A program made the translations under genes and the position numbers. 64,000 nt of DNA. Origin: an uncultured Anaerobiospirillum sp. (GTDB lineage Bacteria > Pseudomonadota > Gammaproteobacteria > Enterobacterales > Succinivibrionaceae). The stretch spans positions 1-64,000 of the forward strand of contig CALXNA010000005.1 of NCBI GenBank assembly GCA_944389615.1, read 5' to 3'. Under the pieces are notes generated by a model. The model did not search any database, was not told the origin of the DNA, and saw only the letters and a program-made list of their open reading frames with translations. Within the stretch, counting starts at the first letter, position 1, and each line of letters opens with the position of its first letter. Shown one piece after another: positions 45,692-54,761 of this stretch.

Positions 45692-46579
45692 ATGATTGAC
45701 AACGCGGCCATCGCCATCCAAAATGGCGCCCCGATCGCGCTGGAGCGCATTGCCTCGATCAACGACAACACGCTCCAAAGCCACTATCACCACTTCTACG
45801 AGCTCTTTTTCCTCGAGAGCGGCTCGCGCTCGGTGGTCATCGATGAGCGCAGCTACGACCTCGAGCCGGGCGACTTTGTGATCTACCCGCCCTACACGAT
45901 GCATCGCTCCTTTTCGGCGCAGAACGTCTCCTTTAGCCGCATCGTGCTCTACTTTCTGCCCGAGACGCTCACGGCAGAGCTGCGCGCCGCCTTAAACGCC
46001 AAGGTCGAGCCCTATGCCCTGCGCAGTGAACACGACAAGAGCGCCTTTGCTGTGCAAATGAACGATCTCATCGGTGAGCAGGAGCGCAAGGGCAAGTTTC
46101 AGCACGAGGCGCTGTTGAGCCGCCTGCAACTTTTGATCATCAGCGCCCTGCGCGCCGAGTACAAGACGCCACAGCCGCGCAGCGAGCCCAAGATGACGGC
46201 GATCATCGGCTACATCCAAAAGCACTACTTTGAGCCAACGCTCAGCCTCGATGAGTTAGCCGAACGATTCTTTATCTCCAAATCCTACCTCTGCCGCGAG
46301 TTCAAGCGCTTCACCAGCTTAAGCTTTGTCGCCTACCTCAACAAAATCCGGGTGCTGCACGCCCAGCGCCTCTTTGTCGAGAGCGACAAGACCATCACCG
46401 CAATCTCCGCGGAGGTGGGCTTTGGCAGCCTCACGCACTTTGAGCGCGTCTTTGCCCAGCACACGCAGAGCACTCCCAAGCGCATGTGCTCAAGCATGCG
46501 CCTAATGCGCGACCACCCGGCCACGGGCTCGGGCCCCTACGAGAGCGCCCGCGCCGTCTTGGGCCTCCCGCCGCACTAA
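45692..46579 (+). CDS. AraC-family transcription regulator
   Basis: 295 residues. The N-terminal cupin-like sensor (about 1-160) contains HYHHFYELFFLESGS and LEPGDFVIYPPYTMH. The C-terminal double helix-turn-helix (about 190-285) contains LAERFFISKSYLCREFKRF and the second-helix stretch ISAEVGFGSLTHFERVFAQH. AGGA lies before the ATG. Its divergent position makes it the likely activator of the GH31-dctPQM genes in response to a sugar. Confidence 0.93.
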   Translation: MIDNAAIAIQNGAPIALERIASINDNTLQSHYHHFYELFFLESGSRSVVIDERSYDLEPGDFVIYPPYTMHRSFSAQNVSFSRIVLYFLPETLTAELRAALNAKVEPYALRSEHDKSAFAVQMNDLIGEQERKGKFQHEALLSRLQLLIISALRAEYKTPQPRSEPKMTAIIGYIQKHYFEPTLSLDELAERFFISKSYLCREFKRFTSLSFVAYLNKIRVLHAQRLFVESDKTITAISAEVGFGSLTHFERVFAQHTQSTPKRMCSSMRLMRDHPATGSGPYESARAVLGLPPH

Positions 46580-46989
46580 GACCACCACCACAACCGGAGC
46601 CCGGCAGCACCGCTCAAAGCTACCAAGCGCATCCAACCACAGTTTGGCTAACGATCCCAAGCTCAGACTTCGGCGACAGCGCTGGAGTGGGTCAACCCAA
46701 GGCAGTGAGGCTTAACCAGCTGGGCAGATGCGTTGAATACCTCACGTAGACTGCTGCTTGAACTATCAGAGGCCGACGAGTGAGCTGATAAGGTGGCTGC
46801 ACCAGCTGGCAGAAACAGAGCTGCTGCAGACGGCTGTGCGCGGCATGCACAGCAGGCTCATTCTGACGGCGGCACCTGCGGGCCCCGCCTGTGCAGCAGG
46901 CATAGCCAAGTACGCCAACAGCGGCGCAGCCTGTGGAACAGGCACTGCCTGCCGCTGGCCACTGCGGGCACGATCTGCGCGCGGGGTGG
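46580..46989. other. Intergenic stretch without recognisable gene
   Basis: Between convergent genes. Short frames are present but none has a ribosome binding site or family resemblance, and I see no hairpin of note. Confidence 0.5.
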
Positions 46990-47403
46990 CTAATTGAAGG
47001 GCCCCGAGCGGGCGAAGTTCTTGACGGCTAAGTACAGGCCCTTGAAGGTGGCACCCACAGCGCAGGCCAAAATCAGGTACTTAAAGGACTGGTAGATGGC
47101 AACGGCGTGGGCTAAGTTGGCCTCGAAGACCTCGCGCTCAATGCCGTCGTTATGGCTGGTGATGTACCAAAGTTCAAGGTAAAAGGCCCAAGGGATGATG
47201 GCAATGGCGCCATAGAAGAGCGAGGACGGGCGCCGCCGCTCGCGCATCATGAGCACCATGGCGTACAAGAGCCACAGTGAGGCAAGCGCCAGCACGGCGT
47301 ACTCCAGCAGATTCTGGGGCGTCAACGGGGCCGAGATATAGGCCAAGGCATACAAGGCGACCAAGTGGGCACCATTGATCATGATGGGGCGATAATCTTC
47401 CAT
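46990..47403 (-). CDS. Small integral membrane protein, unknown
   Basis: 137 residues with about four predicted membrane segments: ALYALAYISA, the stretch YAVLALASLWLLYAMVLMM, AIAIIPWAFYLELWYI and YLILACAVGATFKGLYLAV. The RERRRP loop after the second segment suggests its cytoplasmic side. I do not recognise the family. GGGAG lies upstream of the ATG. It stands alone. Confidence 0.6.
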   Translation of the reverse strand: MEDYRPIMINGAHLVALYALAYISAPLTPQNLLEYAVLALASLWLLYAMVLMMRERRRPSSLFYGAIAIIPWAFYLELWYITSHNDGIEREVFEANLAHAVAIYQSFKYLILACAVGATFKGLYLAVKNFARSGPFN

Positions 47404-47582
47404 AGCGAGCAGCTCCCTACCAAACCAAACTCGCCACCTATCTTAACCCTGATAGCCCCCAGCTTGACGCCTTCCGCTACGTTTCGCAACGTTTGCGCCG
47501 TAGCCCGCGCCGACGCGCCGCCTGAAAACCACATCTCCCTACGCTACGCAGCGCATGACGCGCTACGAGCAGGCCGACTCAC

Positions 47583-48581
47583 TTATCGCTCCAACGCCTC
47601 CCCTTGCCCCCTTACCTTGGAGTCAAACAGAGTGCTCGTAGGGCTCGCAGAGGTTCCCGATATCAGCTCTGCCTCCGTGCCGAAGCTGCGCACCCACGCT
47701 AAGAGCTCGGGCTCTGCGGTAGTAGTCAGCTCAAGTTCCAAATCGCCATTGGCCATGTTGCGCATGCGCTGACTCTTCGACCAAGTGCGCTCACGCACGT
47801 AGTCGGCTGACTTGCCTGCCTTAAAGTGGATGATGAAGGTACGCGGCTCATGCCACGGCAGGCCAAAGAGATCATCCTCTGCATCGGAGATGGTGAACTT
47901 AAAGTGATCACCGCTTAAGCTGACCTTTTTAATGCGATGGATGGCATAGAAGCTCTGAAAGCGAAAGCTCAGGTCAGGATTGACCGCAGCGCCTAAGACG
48001 TAGAGCGCGCCATTCATGCCCGCGATGCGGTGCGGGGCAAAGAGGTGGCGCTTGACCTCGTGATCGCCGGAGGCCTTGTAATCGAGCTTCAAGACCATGC
48101 GCTCGTTGATCGCCTGCGTTATGAGCTCGATGTTCTCAAAGTGGGGCGTGTAATCGATATAACCTTTGCTGAAGAAGGCAAAAGGGCGCTCGTGGCGCGG
48201 GAAGTTGCTCTCATCGCACAAGAACAGCGCCAGCTTGCGCAGGTCGCGATCGGTGGACTGCAGCATCTGCGTGGGCAAGTACGGCTCGGCCAAGTCGCGG
48301 CAAATCTCAAGGTAGCGCAGCTCCCGAACATTGAGCTGCAAGCGTCCGGCGTGGGCCTTCGGAATCAAACGGAACCAGCGAAACTTACCTTCCTTGCCGG
48401 TCTGCAGGCTCTCGCCCATTTCGCGCTCAATCACCGCCGCAAGGCGCAGCACGGTCTGCGACGAGCAGTTGAGCTTTTCGGCTAGATGGAACAGAAACCA
48501 ACGTTGATCTGACGAAAGCAAAATGCGAAACAGACGCAAAACCTTGTCGGCAGCGGTGCTGTCGGCGTCCTTTTTGACCAT
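47583..48581 (-). CDS. WYL-domain transcription regulator
   Basis: 332 residues. The N-terminal winged helix (about 8-70, with FHLAEKLNCSSQTVLRLAAVI) is the DNA-binding part. The WYL domain (about 140-235) shows AINERMVLKLDYKA, HLFAPHRIAGMNGALYVLGA and the following FYAIHRIKKVSL. A C-terminal WCX-like extension follows. Such proteins sense a ligand or nucleic acid and control stress, repair or defence genes. No obvious partner gene adjoins. Confidence 0.85.
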   Translation of the reverse strand: MVKKDADSTAADKVLRLFRILLSSDQRWFLFHLAEKLNCSSQTVLRLAAVIEREMGESLQTGKEGKFRWFRLIPKAHAGRLQLNVRELRYLEICRDLAEPYLPTQMLQSTDRDLRKLALFLCDESNFPRHERPFAFFSKGYIDYTPHFENIELITQAINERMVLKLDYKASGDHEVKRHLFAPHRIAGMNGALYVLGAAVNPDLSFRFQSFYAIHRIKKVSLSGDHFKFTISDAEDDLFGLPWHEPRTFIIHFKAGKSADYVRERTWSKSQRMRNMANGDLELELTTTAEPELLAWVRSFGTEAELISGTSASPTSTLFDSKVRGQGEALER

Positions 48582-48998
48582 GGCAGTAGCCCCTACTCTC
48601 TCCAGCGCTCAGATCCAAGGCGCAAGTTTGCTCCACCGCAACCCGTGGCCGCGCAAACTCCCGCACTCAAAACATCAGGTCAAAGCCGCAACATGTCGCC
48701 CCAACTGAGTGCCCTGCAGCGCGCCAAACGCCCGCCCCAAGATCTCATCAGCGGCGGAGTCGCCTGACTTGCCATGGCAGCAACGCTGCCATACTAAGTC
48801 AGTTTGAAAGCCGCAACCTCGCAATACTAGCAAAAAAGAAAAAGCGTATCTATGATTTTCTTCACACAAGTGCTTAGAACCTGCGTTTTAGCCCCAAAAC
48901 GGGCAAGTTCCGCCGCTCGCACTACCGAGGCGCAGGGCCCAATGCGCAAGGCCCGGCCTCAAACACGAGCGCGCAGCAGCGCCCCGGGCTTGACCTGC
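48582..48998. promoter_or_regulatory. Upstream region of the WYL gene with a 39-bp inverted repeat
   Basis: CTGACTT GCC ATGGCAGC AAC GCTGCCAT ACT AAGTCAG at 48764-48802 has arms pairing 15 of 18. It lies about 185 bases before the WYL start. It could be an operator or a hairpin in a transcript. Nothing else is seen. Confidence 0.45.
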
Positions 48999-49160
48999 TT
49001 ACATGACAGGAACCGTGAACTTATGACCACAGTCCCGGCAGGTAAAGGTCACGGTGTCTTGTTGCCTTTGCGTCAGCAGCTTCTTTAACTGGTAAAGCAC
49101 CGAGTTCCTTGGGGTGAGCGTGACCTTGACGTTTGAAGAGCCGCAATGAGGACATTCCAT
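48999..49160 (-). CDS. 53-residue zinc-ribbon protein
   Basis: Starts at ATG 49160 behind GGAGGGGG. Two CxxC knuckles, CPHCGSSNVKV at the start and CRDCGHKFTVPVM at the end, frame a basic middle (LYQLKKLLTQRQQ). This is a single zinc ribbon. The longer frame running upstream to 49463 lacks a start signal and is not used. Function unknown; such proteins bind nucleic acid or partner proteins. Confidence 0.75.
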   Translation of the reverse strand: MECPHCGSSNVKVTLTPRNSVLYQLKKLLTQRQQDTVTFTCRDCGHKFTVPVM

Positions 49161-49607
49161 AAGCCCCCTCCTTACTAGTTCCAACAACTGAGAGGATGGT
49201 AACCGACCACTTTTCCAGCATTCGGAACTCAAAATGCGCGCGCCAAGAATCTTCGCCGCGATCCTCCACTGGGAACCTCCGGCGCAGGTCAAGGCGAAGG
49301 CCCTGACCGTCCCCGCACGGCAGTGACAAGGGCAGGGCGCTCGGCACACCAAGGTCAAGGGGGCCCAAGCTGAAGGCAGGACACCACTGTTAAGTATGGG
49401 ACGGCACTCTCCGTCGGATCCCGCCGCACTTCCCACGCCCAGAGAAAGGGAGATGCCGCTCATGCGGCAAGGTGGAGAAATGAAGAGGGGTTAAGGCGTT
49501 TACGGGCACGCTTGCTGTGATGTTAAGCGCCCTTGTGAAGCTCAAAAGGTGACAGCGTGAGGCAGCGCACCGGTCTGTGAGCGGGGGCTTAAGGCGGTGG
49601 GCGGCCG
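49161..49607. other. Gap between two minus-strand genes
   Basis: Several short inverted repeats (for example GACGGCACTCTCCGTCGGATC and GAGATGCCGCTCATGCGGCA) suggest RNA structure, but I could not match it to RNase P, tmRNA, SRP or 6S RNA. Confidence 0.4.
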
Positions 49608-49946
49608 TTAGGAAGCTGGGAACTTGTCAGGCAGTTGCTGCAGGTAGCGACAGCCTGCGCAGAGAAGCTTGAGGTACTCCTCGTAGCTCAGCTGGCTCTT
49701 GAAGAAGTGCTCGTAGCCCTCGTCGACCCGGCATTTGAGCGGGCGCTGCTCATAGCAGGTGCACAGATGCGTCTTGGCATCGTAATAGCGGCAGACGCCA
49801 TGACCGTTATCAAGGTCAGCATAAAGCTCCCCAAAGGCTTCCAAGTGCGAGCAGCACGCGCCACACTTTGAGCACTCAAAGGCACCGCCCGCTTGGTGCA
49901 CCTGCGCGTTTGGATGAGAGTCGGAATGAGAGTTGTGACTTGCCAT
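49608..49946 (-). CDS. YkgJ-like cysteine-cluster protein
   Basis: 112 residues. The pattern FECSKCGACCSHLEAF near residues 23-38 and the later CRYYD, CTCYEQRPLKCR and LLCAGC cysteines match the YkgJ family of putative zinc- or iron-binding proteins. The first 20 residues are His/Ser-rich. Function is not established. Confidence 0.8.
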   Translation of the reverse strand: MASHNSHSDSHPNAQVHQAGGAFECSKCGACCSHLEAFGELYADLDNGHGVCRYYDAKTHLCTCYEQRPLKCRVDEGYEHFFKSQLSYEEYLKLLCAGCRYLQQLPDKFPAS

Positions 49947-50339
49947 GAAGACATCCCCTAAAACCTGCTCGGCAGCGCCGCGCTATGAAGGCCATGCACG
50001 CCCTGCGAGCCGTGCCATCATGCCACAGCACGGTTCCATTTTGAGGATGGAAGCTCCGCGCGCAGGCTATAAGCTTAGGCAACTCAAGGCAGGGCACGGC
50101 AAGCAGCCTCCCAAGGCGGCCTTCCCTACAGAGCTCACGCCTTAAGCTGATTAGGCGCAGGTCTGTCATAAGCTAAGAAGGCGTGGAGGTTAGGCTGGAT
50201 GAGTGATGGATGGGCCTTCGTGAAGTGGGGCGCGGGTGGTGGCGAAGTTTTGGGGACATGCCCCCCAAATGATGGGGTTGAGCAAGGTTGGCTTATATAT
50301 CGCAGCGCGGGGCGGCGCGGAAGATTTTGCAAAAAATCC

Positions 50340-50368
50340 TTTACGGCGATCACAGCTTTTGCTAGAAT
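50340..50368 (+). promoter_or_regulatory. Promoter of tRNA-Thr
   Basis: TTTACG, 17 bases, TAGAAT. Transcription would start near 50375, about 50 bases before the tRNA. Confidence 0.65.
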
Positions 50369-50426
50369 AGCGCCCGTTCTCAGGAAGGGGCCTACGGCAG
50401 TCTTCGCGAGGACAGCATCTTTGAGT

Positions 50427-50502
50427 GCTGGATTAGCTCAGTCGGTAGAGCAGTTGATTCGTAATCAAAAGGTCGCAAGTTCGATTCTTGTATCCAGCAC
50501 CA
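50427..50502 (+). tRNA. tRNA-Thr (anticodon CGT)
   Basis: 76-base cloverleaf: acceptor GCTGGAT / ATCCAGC, D-loop TAGCTCAGTCGGTAGAGC, anticodon loop TTCGTAA, T-arm GCAAGTTCGATTCTTGT, with CCA encoded. The G-A mismatch at the top of the anticodon stem is as in E. coli tRNA-Thr(CGU). It is a single-gene transcript. Confidence 0.97.
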
Positions 50503-50519
50503 GGACGTTTTAGGCGCAG

Positions 50520-50543
50520 GCATCCACGGGATGCTTGTTTTTT
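50520..50543 (+). terminator. Terminator of tRNA-Thr
   Basis: GCATCC ACG GGATGC followed by TTGTTTTTT. Confidence 0.9.
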
Positions 50544-50811
50544 ACCTAAAACTCCATTATATCTCCCCAACCTACCTTACCCCGCTCAGGCGCATCTCCG
50601 TCGTAGTCACCACTGCCCGCAACCGGTGGTCAAGCCGGAATAGACAGATCTGCCCGCCCCACCATCAAGGCCCAGCTCCGATGGAGCCATCACACAAACC
50701 TTCGCCATGAACGAGCGCAGGCCGCGCCCGCGGCGGTTTAACATTGGTCGCAAGCACGGCCCTTAGCGCCGCCCACGGCGTGCCTCCGCGGCCTTGTGCC
50801 ATGGCCGCGGC

Positions 50812-51378
50812 TCACGAGAACACGCCATCCTGCTTAAAACGAACTAATGGCGCGAAGATCTCCGCGAGGAGCTTTCTATCATCCGAATCAGCATCCTGCT
50901 GATACAGCTCAATGCCTGCCAGCTTGAGCTCCCAGATCAAGCACCAAGCCCATGCCATGATATAAGTAGTTTTAGCGATGAACTTCGGATTAGCTAAGTC
51001 AGACTCATCAATCGTATCGGCAGACAACAAGTTCTTGTGTTCGCGCAGGTACTCCACCATCTTCTGCGCCCGCGCCTTTTGCACTTTAGCTGAGCTGTAC
51101 GCATGCTCAATGGGCGCGTTAAAGATCTGGATCCCCTTGCGCTCCAGCTCTTCTTTAAGCTCGAAGTAAAGCTCGTGATATGCTCTAAAATCTTGAAAAA
51201 GAGGATTGTCAAGAGTGCCATCGGAGAGCATCTTCGCAACTTTTTCCTTGTCGGATTCCCAAGGGATCAAGTCGGGGTTAGCTAACATGCGCTCGACCAG
51301 CTTCTTGCCGAGGGCGCGCAGCTTAGCCCTCTCTTCTGGGGACTTATCAAAATACAGATCATTGGGGAAGCTAATCAT
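50812..51378 (-). CDS. Hypothetical protein
   Basis: 188 residues from ATG 51378, behind GAGGA; the longer frame to 51720 is not supported. It is mostly helical and charged, with a Lys/Glu-rich part (ELKEELERKGIQIF, SSAKVQKARAQKMVEYL) and a Trp-rich segment (AWAWCLIWELKLAG). No signal peptide. I do not recognise it. Confidence 0.55.
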   Translation of the reverse strand: MISFPNDLYFDKSPEERAKLRALGKKLVERMLANPDLIPWESDKEKVAKMLSDGTLDNPLFQDFRAYHELYFELKEELERKGIQIFNAPIEHAYSSAKVQKARAQKMVEYLREHKNLLSADTIDESDLANPKFIAKTTYIMAWAWCLIWELKLAGIELYQQDADSDDRKLLAEIFAPLVRFKQDGVFS

Positions 51379-51716
51379 AAACCAGTCCTCATGACAGGAA
51401 GGTGATAACGGTTGCCTTGCCGCGCAGAGTTCAGTGCTGTTGAGCATGCGCAGTCCGAAGCGCTTAGCAGTGACACCAGCAGCCACCGCTATCGCAAGGT
51501 GAAAGTTCGCGCGGTTGGTTGCTATGGCTTTAGTACCATCACAAGGTGAACGTTTAGCCAAAAGCATGCCGACAGCACTTTCACCGCCCAAAGCGGGACG
51601 GGCCGCGGCGTCTAATCCGAGCTCCGCGCTCTGCCGCAGGTCATTGAGTGAGGCGCGCGCGGCAGACCTGAGGTACGTTCTGGCGCACCAAGCTGACGTC
51701 TCCTGCGCGCAATCAG
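51379..51716. other. Intergenic stretch without recognisable gene
   Basis: Lies between two minus-strand genes. The frame of the hypothetical protein stays open through it but has no start signal. Confidence 0.45.
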
Positions 51717-52841
51717 TCACTCCGGGGTGGACTGATCAACAGGCAGCCCCAGCGTCGAGGCCCGCGCGATCAGCTCAGGCTCAAGTTCGCAGCAGTCAAG
51801 GGCACTGCCAGCGAAGGGATCGCGCAGGAGCCAAAAGGCGCGCTGCGCCATCTGGGCAATGGGCTGGGTGACGCTGGTGATGCCGAGCAAGTAGGACAGA
51901 TAGGTGTTGTCGCAGCTGATGATGGCCACGTCTTGCGGCACCTTCAGGCCGCGCTCGGAGAGCTCGCGCAGCAGACGCACGGCAAAGATGTCGTTGTACA
52001 CCCACAAGGCAAGGCGCTGCTGCGGCTCTGAGGGCGCGGGGTGCTCAGGCCAATCACGTAACTGAGCCATACTTTGGATTGAGGCCAGCTTCAGCTTACA
52101 TTGGTGCATGTCCTCAAGCGCAATGAGGAGCTGGTCGACGATCGCGCTGACCTGCTGCGAGAGCAGCTCGTTATTGGAGGTCACGTCCTCGCAAATGCCC
52201 TTGGGCACCTCAAAGATCAGCTCCGCAGGCACCGCAACATTGACCAGCGCGCAATAGTCTGTGAGGACGGAGCGCTTTTCGACGTCCACATTATCTTGGC
52301 ATACCATCCCAAGGCAGGTAAAGCCCTGCTCAGCGCAGTGCTGGGCGATGAGGCGCATGCCTGCGCGGTAGTCCACCAAGACCGAGTGCAAGAACTTCGA
52401 GCGCAGGGTCAGGCTCACCGCAGCGATGCCCGCACGCTGCAACAGCGGCACTAAGTTCGCCTCGTTGACAGTCGGTACCCAGAGCAGTCCCTGCACCCCG
52501 AGCTTGATAAAGGCCTGCACCGCCGCCGCCTCGCGCTCGGGCAGGTTGAGGTGAGTCTTGATCATCAGCTCGAGCCCGGCGTAGGCCGCTTCTTGCTCGA
52601 GGGTCATCACCAATTGGCTAAAGTGCGGATTGGTCAGATTGGGCACGATACAGCCCAACAGGCCGCTCTTCTTGCCGGTGATGGTGGTCTCGCCCTTGTT
52701 GGGAAGGTAGTTGAGCTCGTCCATCGCCGCATGCACGCGCCCCCGCAGCTCTGCCTTGACCCGCGGGTTGTTGTTGATCACCCGCGATACCGTCGCAGTG
52801 GAAACGCCCGCCTTGCGGGCAACGTCGCGTAAATTGGCCAT
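51717..52841 (-). CDS. LacI-family transcription regulator
   Basis: 374 residues from ATG 52841 behind GGGAGGGAG. The N-terminal helix-turn-helix is MANLRDVARKAGVSTATVSR, with VINNNPRVKAELRGRV as hinge. The periplasmic-binding-like effector domain includes LLGCIVPNLTNPHFSQLV and AIISCDNTYLSYLLGITSV. Divergent from the symporter-GH91 operon, so it is the likely substrate-responsive repressor of that operon. Confidence 0.95.
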   Translation of the reverse strand: MANLRDVARKAGVSTATVSRVINNNPRVKAELRGRVHAAMDELNYLPNKGETTITGKKSGLLGCIVPNLTNPHFSQLVMTLEQEAAYAGLELMIKTHLNLPEREAAAVQAFIKLGVQGLLWVPTVNEANLVPLLQRAGIAAVSLTLRSKFLHSVLVDYRAGMRLIAQHCAEQGFTCLGMVCQDNVDVEKRSVLTDYCALVNVAVPAELIFEVPKGICEDVTSNNELLSQQVSAIVDQLLIALEDMHQCKLKLASIQSMAQLRDWPEHPAPSEPQQRLALWVYNDIFAVRLLRELSERGLKVPQDVAIISCDNTYLSYLLGITSVTQPIAQMAQRAFWLLRDPFAGSALDCCELEPELIARASTLGLPVDQSTPE

Positions 52842-52927
52842 GCTCTCCCTCCCTTGCTGTCCCATAGTCTCACCGCAAGGTACCTCCTACGTCAACACCA
52901 TGCTGCGCACAGTCCTACTACAGCCGC

Positions 52928-52946
52928 CCGTTCTCGCTGAGAACGG
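52928..52946. promoter_or_regulatory. Palindromic operator candidate for the LacI regulator
   Basis: CCGTTCTC GCT GAGAACGG, perfect 8-bp arms. It is 87 bases upstream of the lacI-type start codon, in the divergent control region. Confidence 0.5.
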
Positions 52947-53044
52947 CCCACCCGCGCACGTGGCGTGGCGCCGGTAACAGCGCGGCTCTGAGCAAAAAGT
53001 TTTGCCCCAAAAGCGAGCAAATGGCTTATTCAAGCTGATCGTTA

Positions 53045-53124
53045 TGTGATGTTGATCAGGGATCCATGAAACAAAAGTACACGTGATAAAGCTCACAAAC
53101 CACCCCAGAGGGCATTCCTATAAT
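53045..53124 (+). promoter_or_regulatory. CRP-dependent promoter of the symporter-GH91 operon
   Basis: TATAAT at 53119-53124 has no good -35 box. CGTGA N6 TCACA at 53082-53097 matches 9 of 10 core bases of the CRP site. Its centre is 41.5 bases before the predicted start at 53131, the class II arrangement. A second, weaker site TGTGA N6 TCA lies at 53045-53060. Confidence 0.7.
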
Positions 53125-53267
53125 GCGCCCATACCAACTGCAGTGGTGTGATCACGAGCCCTCCTCTGGGAGGCTCACTGAACTTGAGCGCTCATCTGCC
53201 CACCTTGGGCTTTCCCCGCCTCTTGGCTCCCAAGAGGTGCAACTTGAGGTGTCTTTGGAGGTGTCCA

Positions 53268-54650
53268 ATGTCTGAGATGGCACACAACGCTGCGTTTGCA
53301 AAACTCCGGCTGACGGAGAAGATCGGCTACGGCATGGGCGATGCCGGTTCCTGCATCGTCTGGAGCATGCTCTCGCTCTATCTTACTTGGTTCTACACCG
53401 ACGTGTTCGGCCTTGAGCCGCAGATCGTCGCCACCTTGTTCTTAGTGATCCGCATTGTCGATGCCTTCACTGACCCCATCATGGGCGCTATCTGCGACCG
53501 CACCGTCAGCCGCTACGGCAAGTTTCGCCCGTGGCTCTTGTGGATGGCCGTCCCTTATGGCTTAGGTGCCATTGTCATGTTCTCAACCCCAGACTTGGGG
53601 CCGACGGGCAAGATCATCTATGCCTACCTGACCTACCTCTTGATGTCGCTCATCTACACCGCGATCAACATTCCGTATTGCTCGGTGGCCGGAGTCATCA
53701 CGCTCAACGAGCGCGAGCGCATGTCCTGCCTGTCGTGGCGCTTCTTTTTGAACGGCTTGGCCACGCTCATCGTCTCCTCCTCGATCCTGCCCCTATCGGA
53801 CTTGTTGGGCTCGGGCGATCGCGCGCAGGGCATGCAGTACGCCATGATCATCTTGGGCGCTGGCGCCACCGTAATGTTCTTGTTCTGCTTTAGCGCCATC
53901 CGCGAGCGCGTCCCGGCCCCTAAGACCGATGGTTCGCTCAAGCAAGACCTCAAGGCCATCGTCCACAATGACCAGTGGCTCTTGATGATCGCTATCACCT
54001 TCGTCAACGTATTCCCGGCCTTCACCCGCGGTGCCGTCACCATCTACTACGCCACCTATGTGATGCAAGCCTCGGTCGCCTTCATCACCTTCTTTATGGC
54101 CTTGGGCGTGGCCTGCAATATGGTGGGCAGCGTCATTGCTAAGCCGCTGACTGACCGCTTTGATAAGGTAGTCCTGTTCCGCATCATCAACCTGATCTTA
54201 GGCGTGCTCTCGCTTCTGCTCTACTTCGTTGATCCGAACTCCTTAGTGCCGCTTTTAGCCTTGTTCATCGTGATCAACATCCTGCACTTGGTGCAATCAG
54301 GCCCGATCCTGTGGGCCATGATGTCCGATGTCGACGAGTATGGCGAGTGGAAGCTGCACCGTCGTCTCACCGGTATCTCCTTTGCCGGTAACCTCTTCAT
54401 GCTCAAGTTAGGCCTTGCCATCGCCGGTTCCTTGGTGGCTGCCATCTTGGCTTACACCGGCTATGTCGCCAATGAACCCCAGCAAAACGAAGCCACGCTG
54501 CAGGGCATCATCATCACCTTCAGCCTGATTCCGATGGGCTGCTACTTCCTCAGCGCCCTCATGGTTCACTTCTTCAAGCTCAAGCAAGACTTCCTGAACC
54601 AAATCAAGCGTGACCTCACCGCCCGCGCCCAACAAACTGCGCAGCACTAA
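53268..54650 (+). CDS. GPH-family sugar:cation symporter
   Basis: MelB/XylP-type carrier of 460 residues with 12 membrane segments. Family stretches: EKIGYGMGDAGSCIVWSML, IRIVDAFTDPIMGAICDRT, RYGKFRPWLLW, and MMSDVDEYGEWKLHRRLTGI. ATG 53268 follows GGAGG at 6 bases; TTG-type starts further up are rejected. It is first in an operon with the GH91 gene, 111 bases apart. The substrate is inferred from that neighbour: probably a fructose-containing disaccharide or dianhydride. Confidence 0.93.
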   Translation: MSEMAHNAAFAKLRLTEKIGYGMGDAGSCIVWSMLSLYLTWFYTDVFGLEPQIVATLFLVIRIVDAFTDPIMGAICDRTVSRYGKFRPWLLWMAVPYGLGAIVMFSTPDLGPTGKIIYAYLTYLLMSLIYTAINIPYCSVAGVITLNERERMSCLSWRFFLNGLATLIVSSSILPLSDLLGSGDRAQGMQYAMIILGAGATVMFLFCFSAIRERVPAPKTDGSLKQDLKAIVHNDQWLLMIAITFVNVFPAFTRGAVTIYYATYVMQASVAFITFFMALGVACNMVGSVIAKPLTDRFDKVVLFRIINLILGVLSLLLYFVDPNSLVPLLALFIVINILHLVQSGPILWAMMSDVDEYGEWKLHRRLTGISFAGNLFMLKLGLAIAGSLVAAILAYTGYVANEPQQNEATLQGIIITFSLIPMGCYFLSALMVHFFKLKQDFLNQIKRDLTARAQQTAQH

Positions 54651-54761
54651 GCCGCCACCCCATAAGGCTACGCACTTTCAGTGGGGCCGCGCCCCAACCC
54701 AACCCGATTCTCTCCGCTGCGCCGCACAGCATAAGGTGCGGCCGACCTAAGGAAACGCATT

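Noticed and set aside
48999..49463. 154-residue version of the zinc-ribbon protein
   Set aside because: The upstream 101 residues have no family character, and a strong ribosome binding site lies directly before the internal ATG at 49160.
49161..49607. Housekeeping RNA gene (RNase P, tmRNA, SRP or 6S)
   Set aside because: None of the conserved core motifs of these RNAs was found on either strand.
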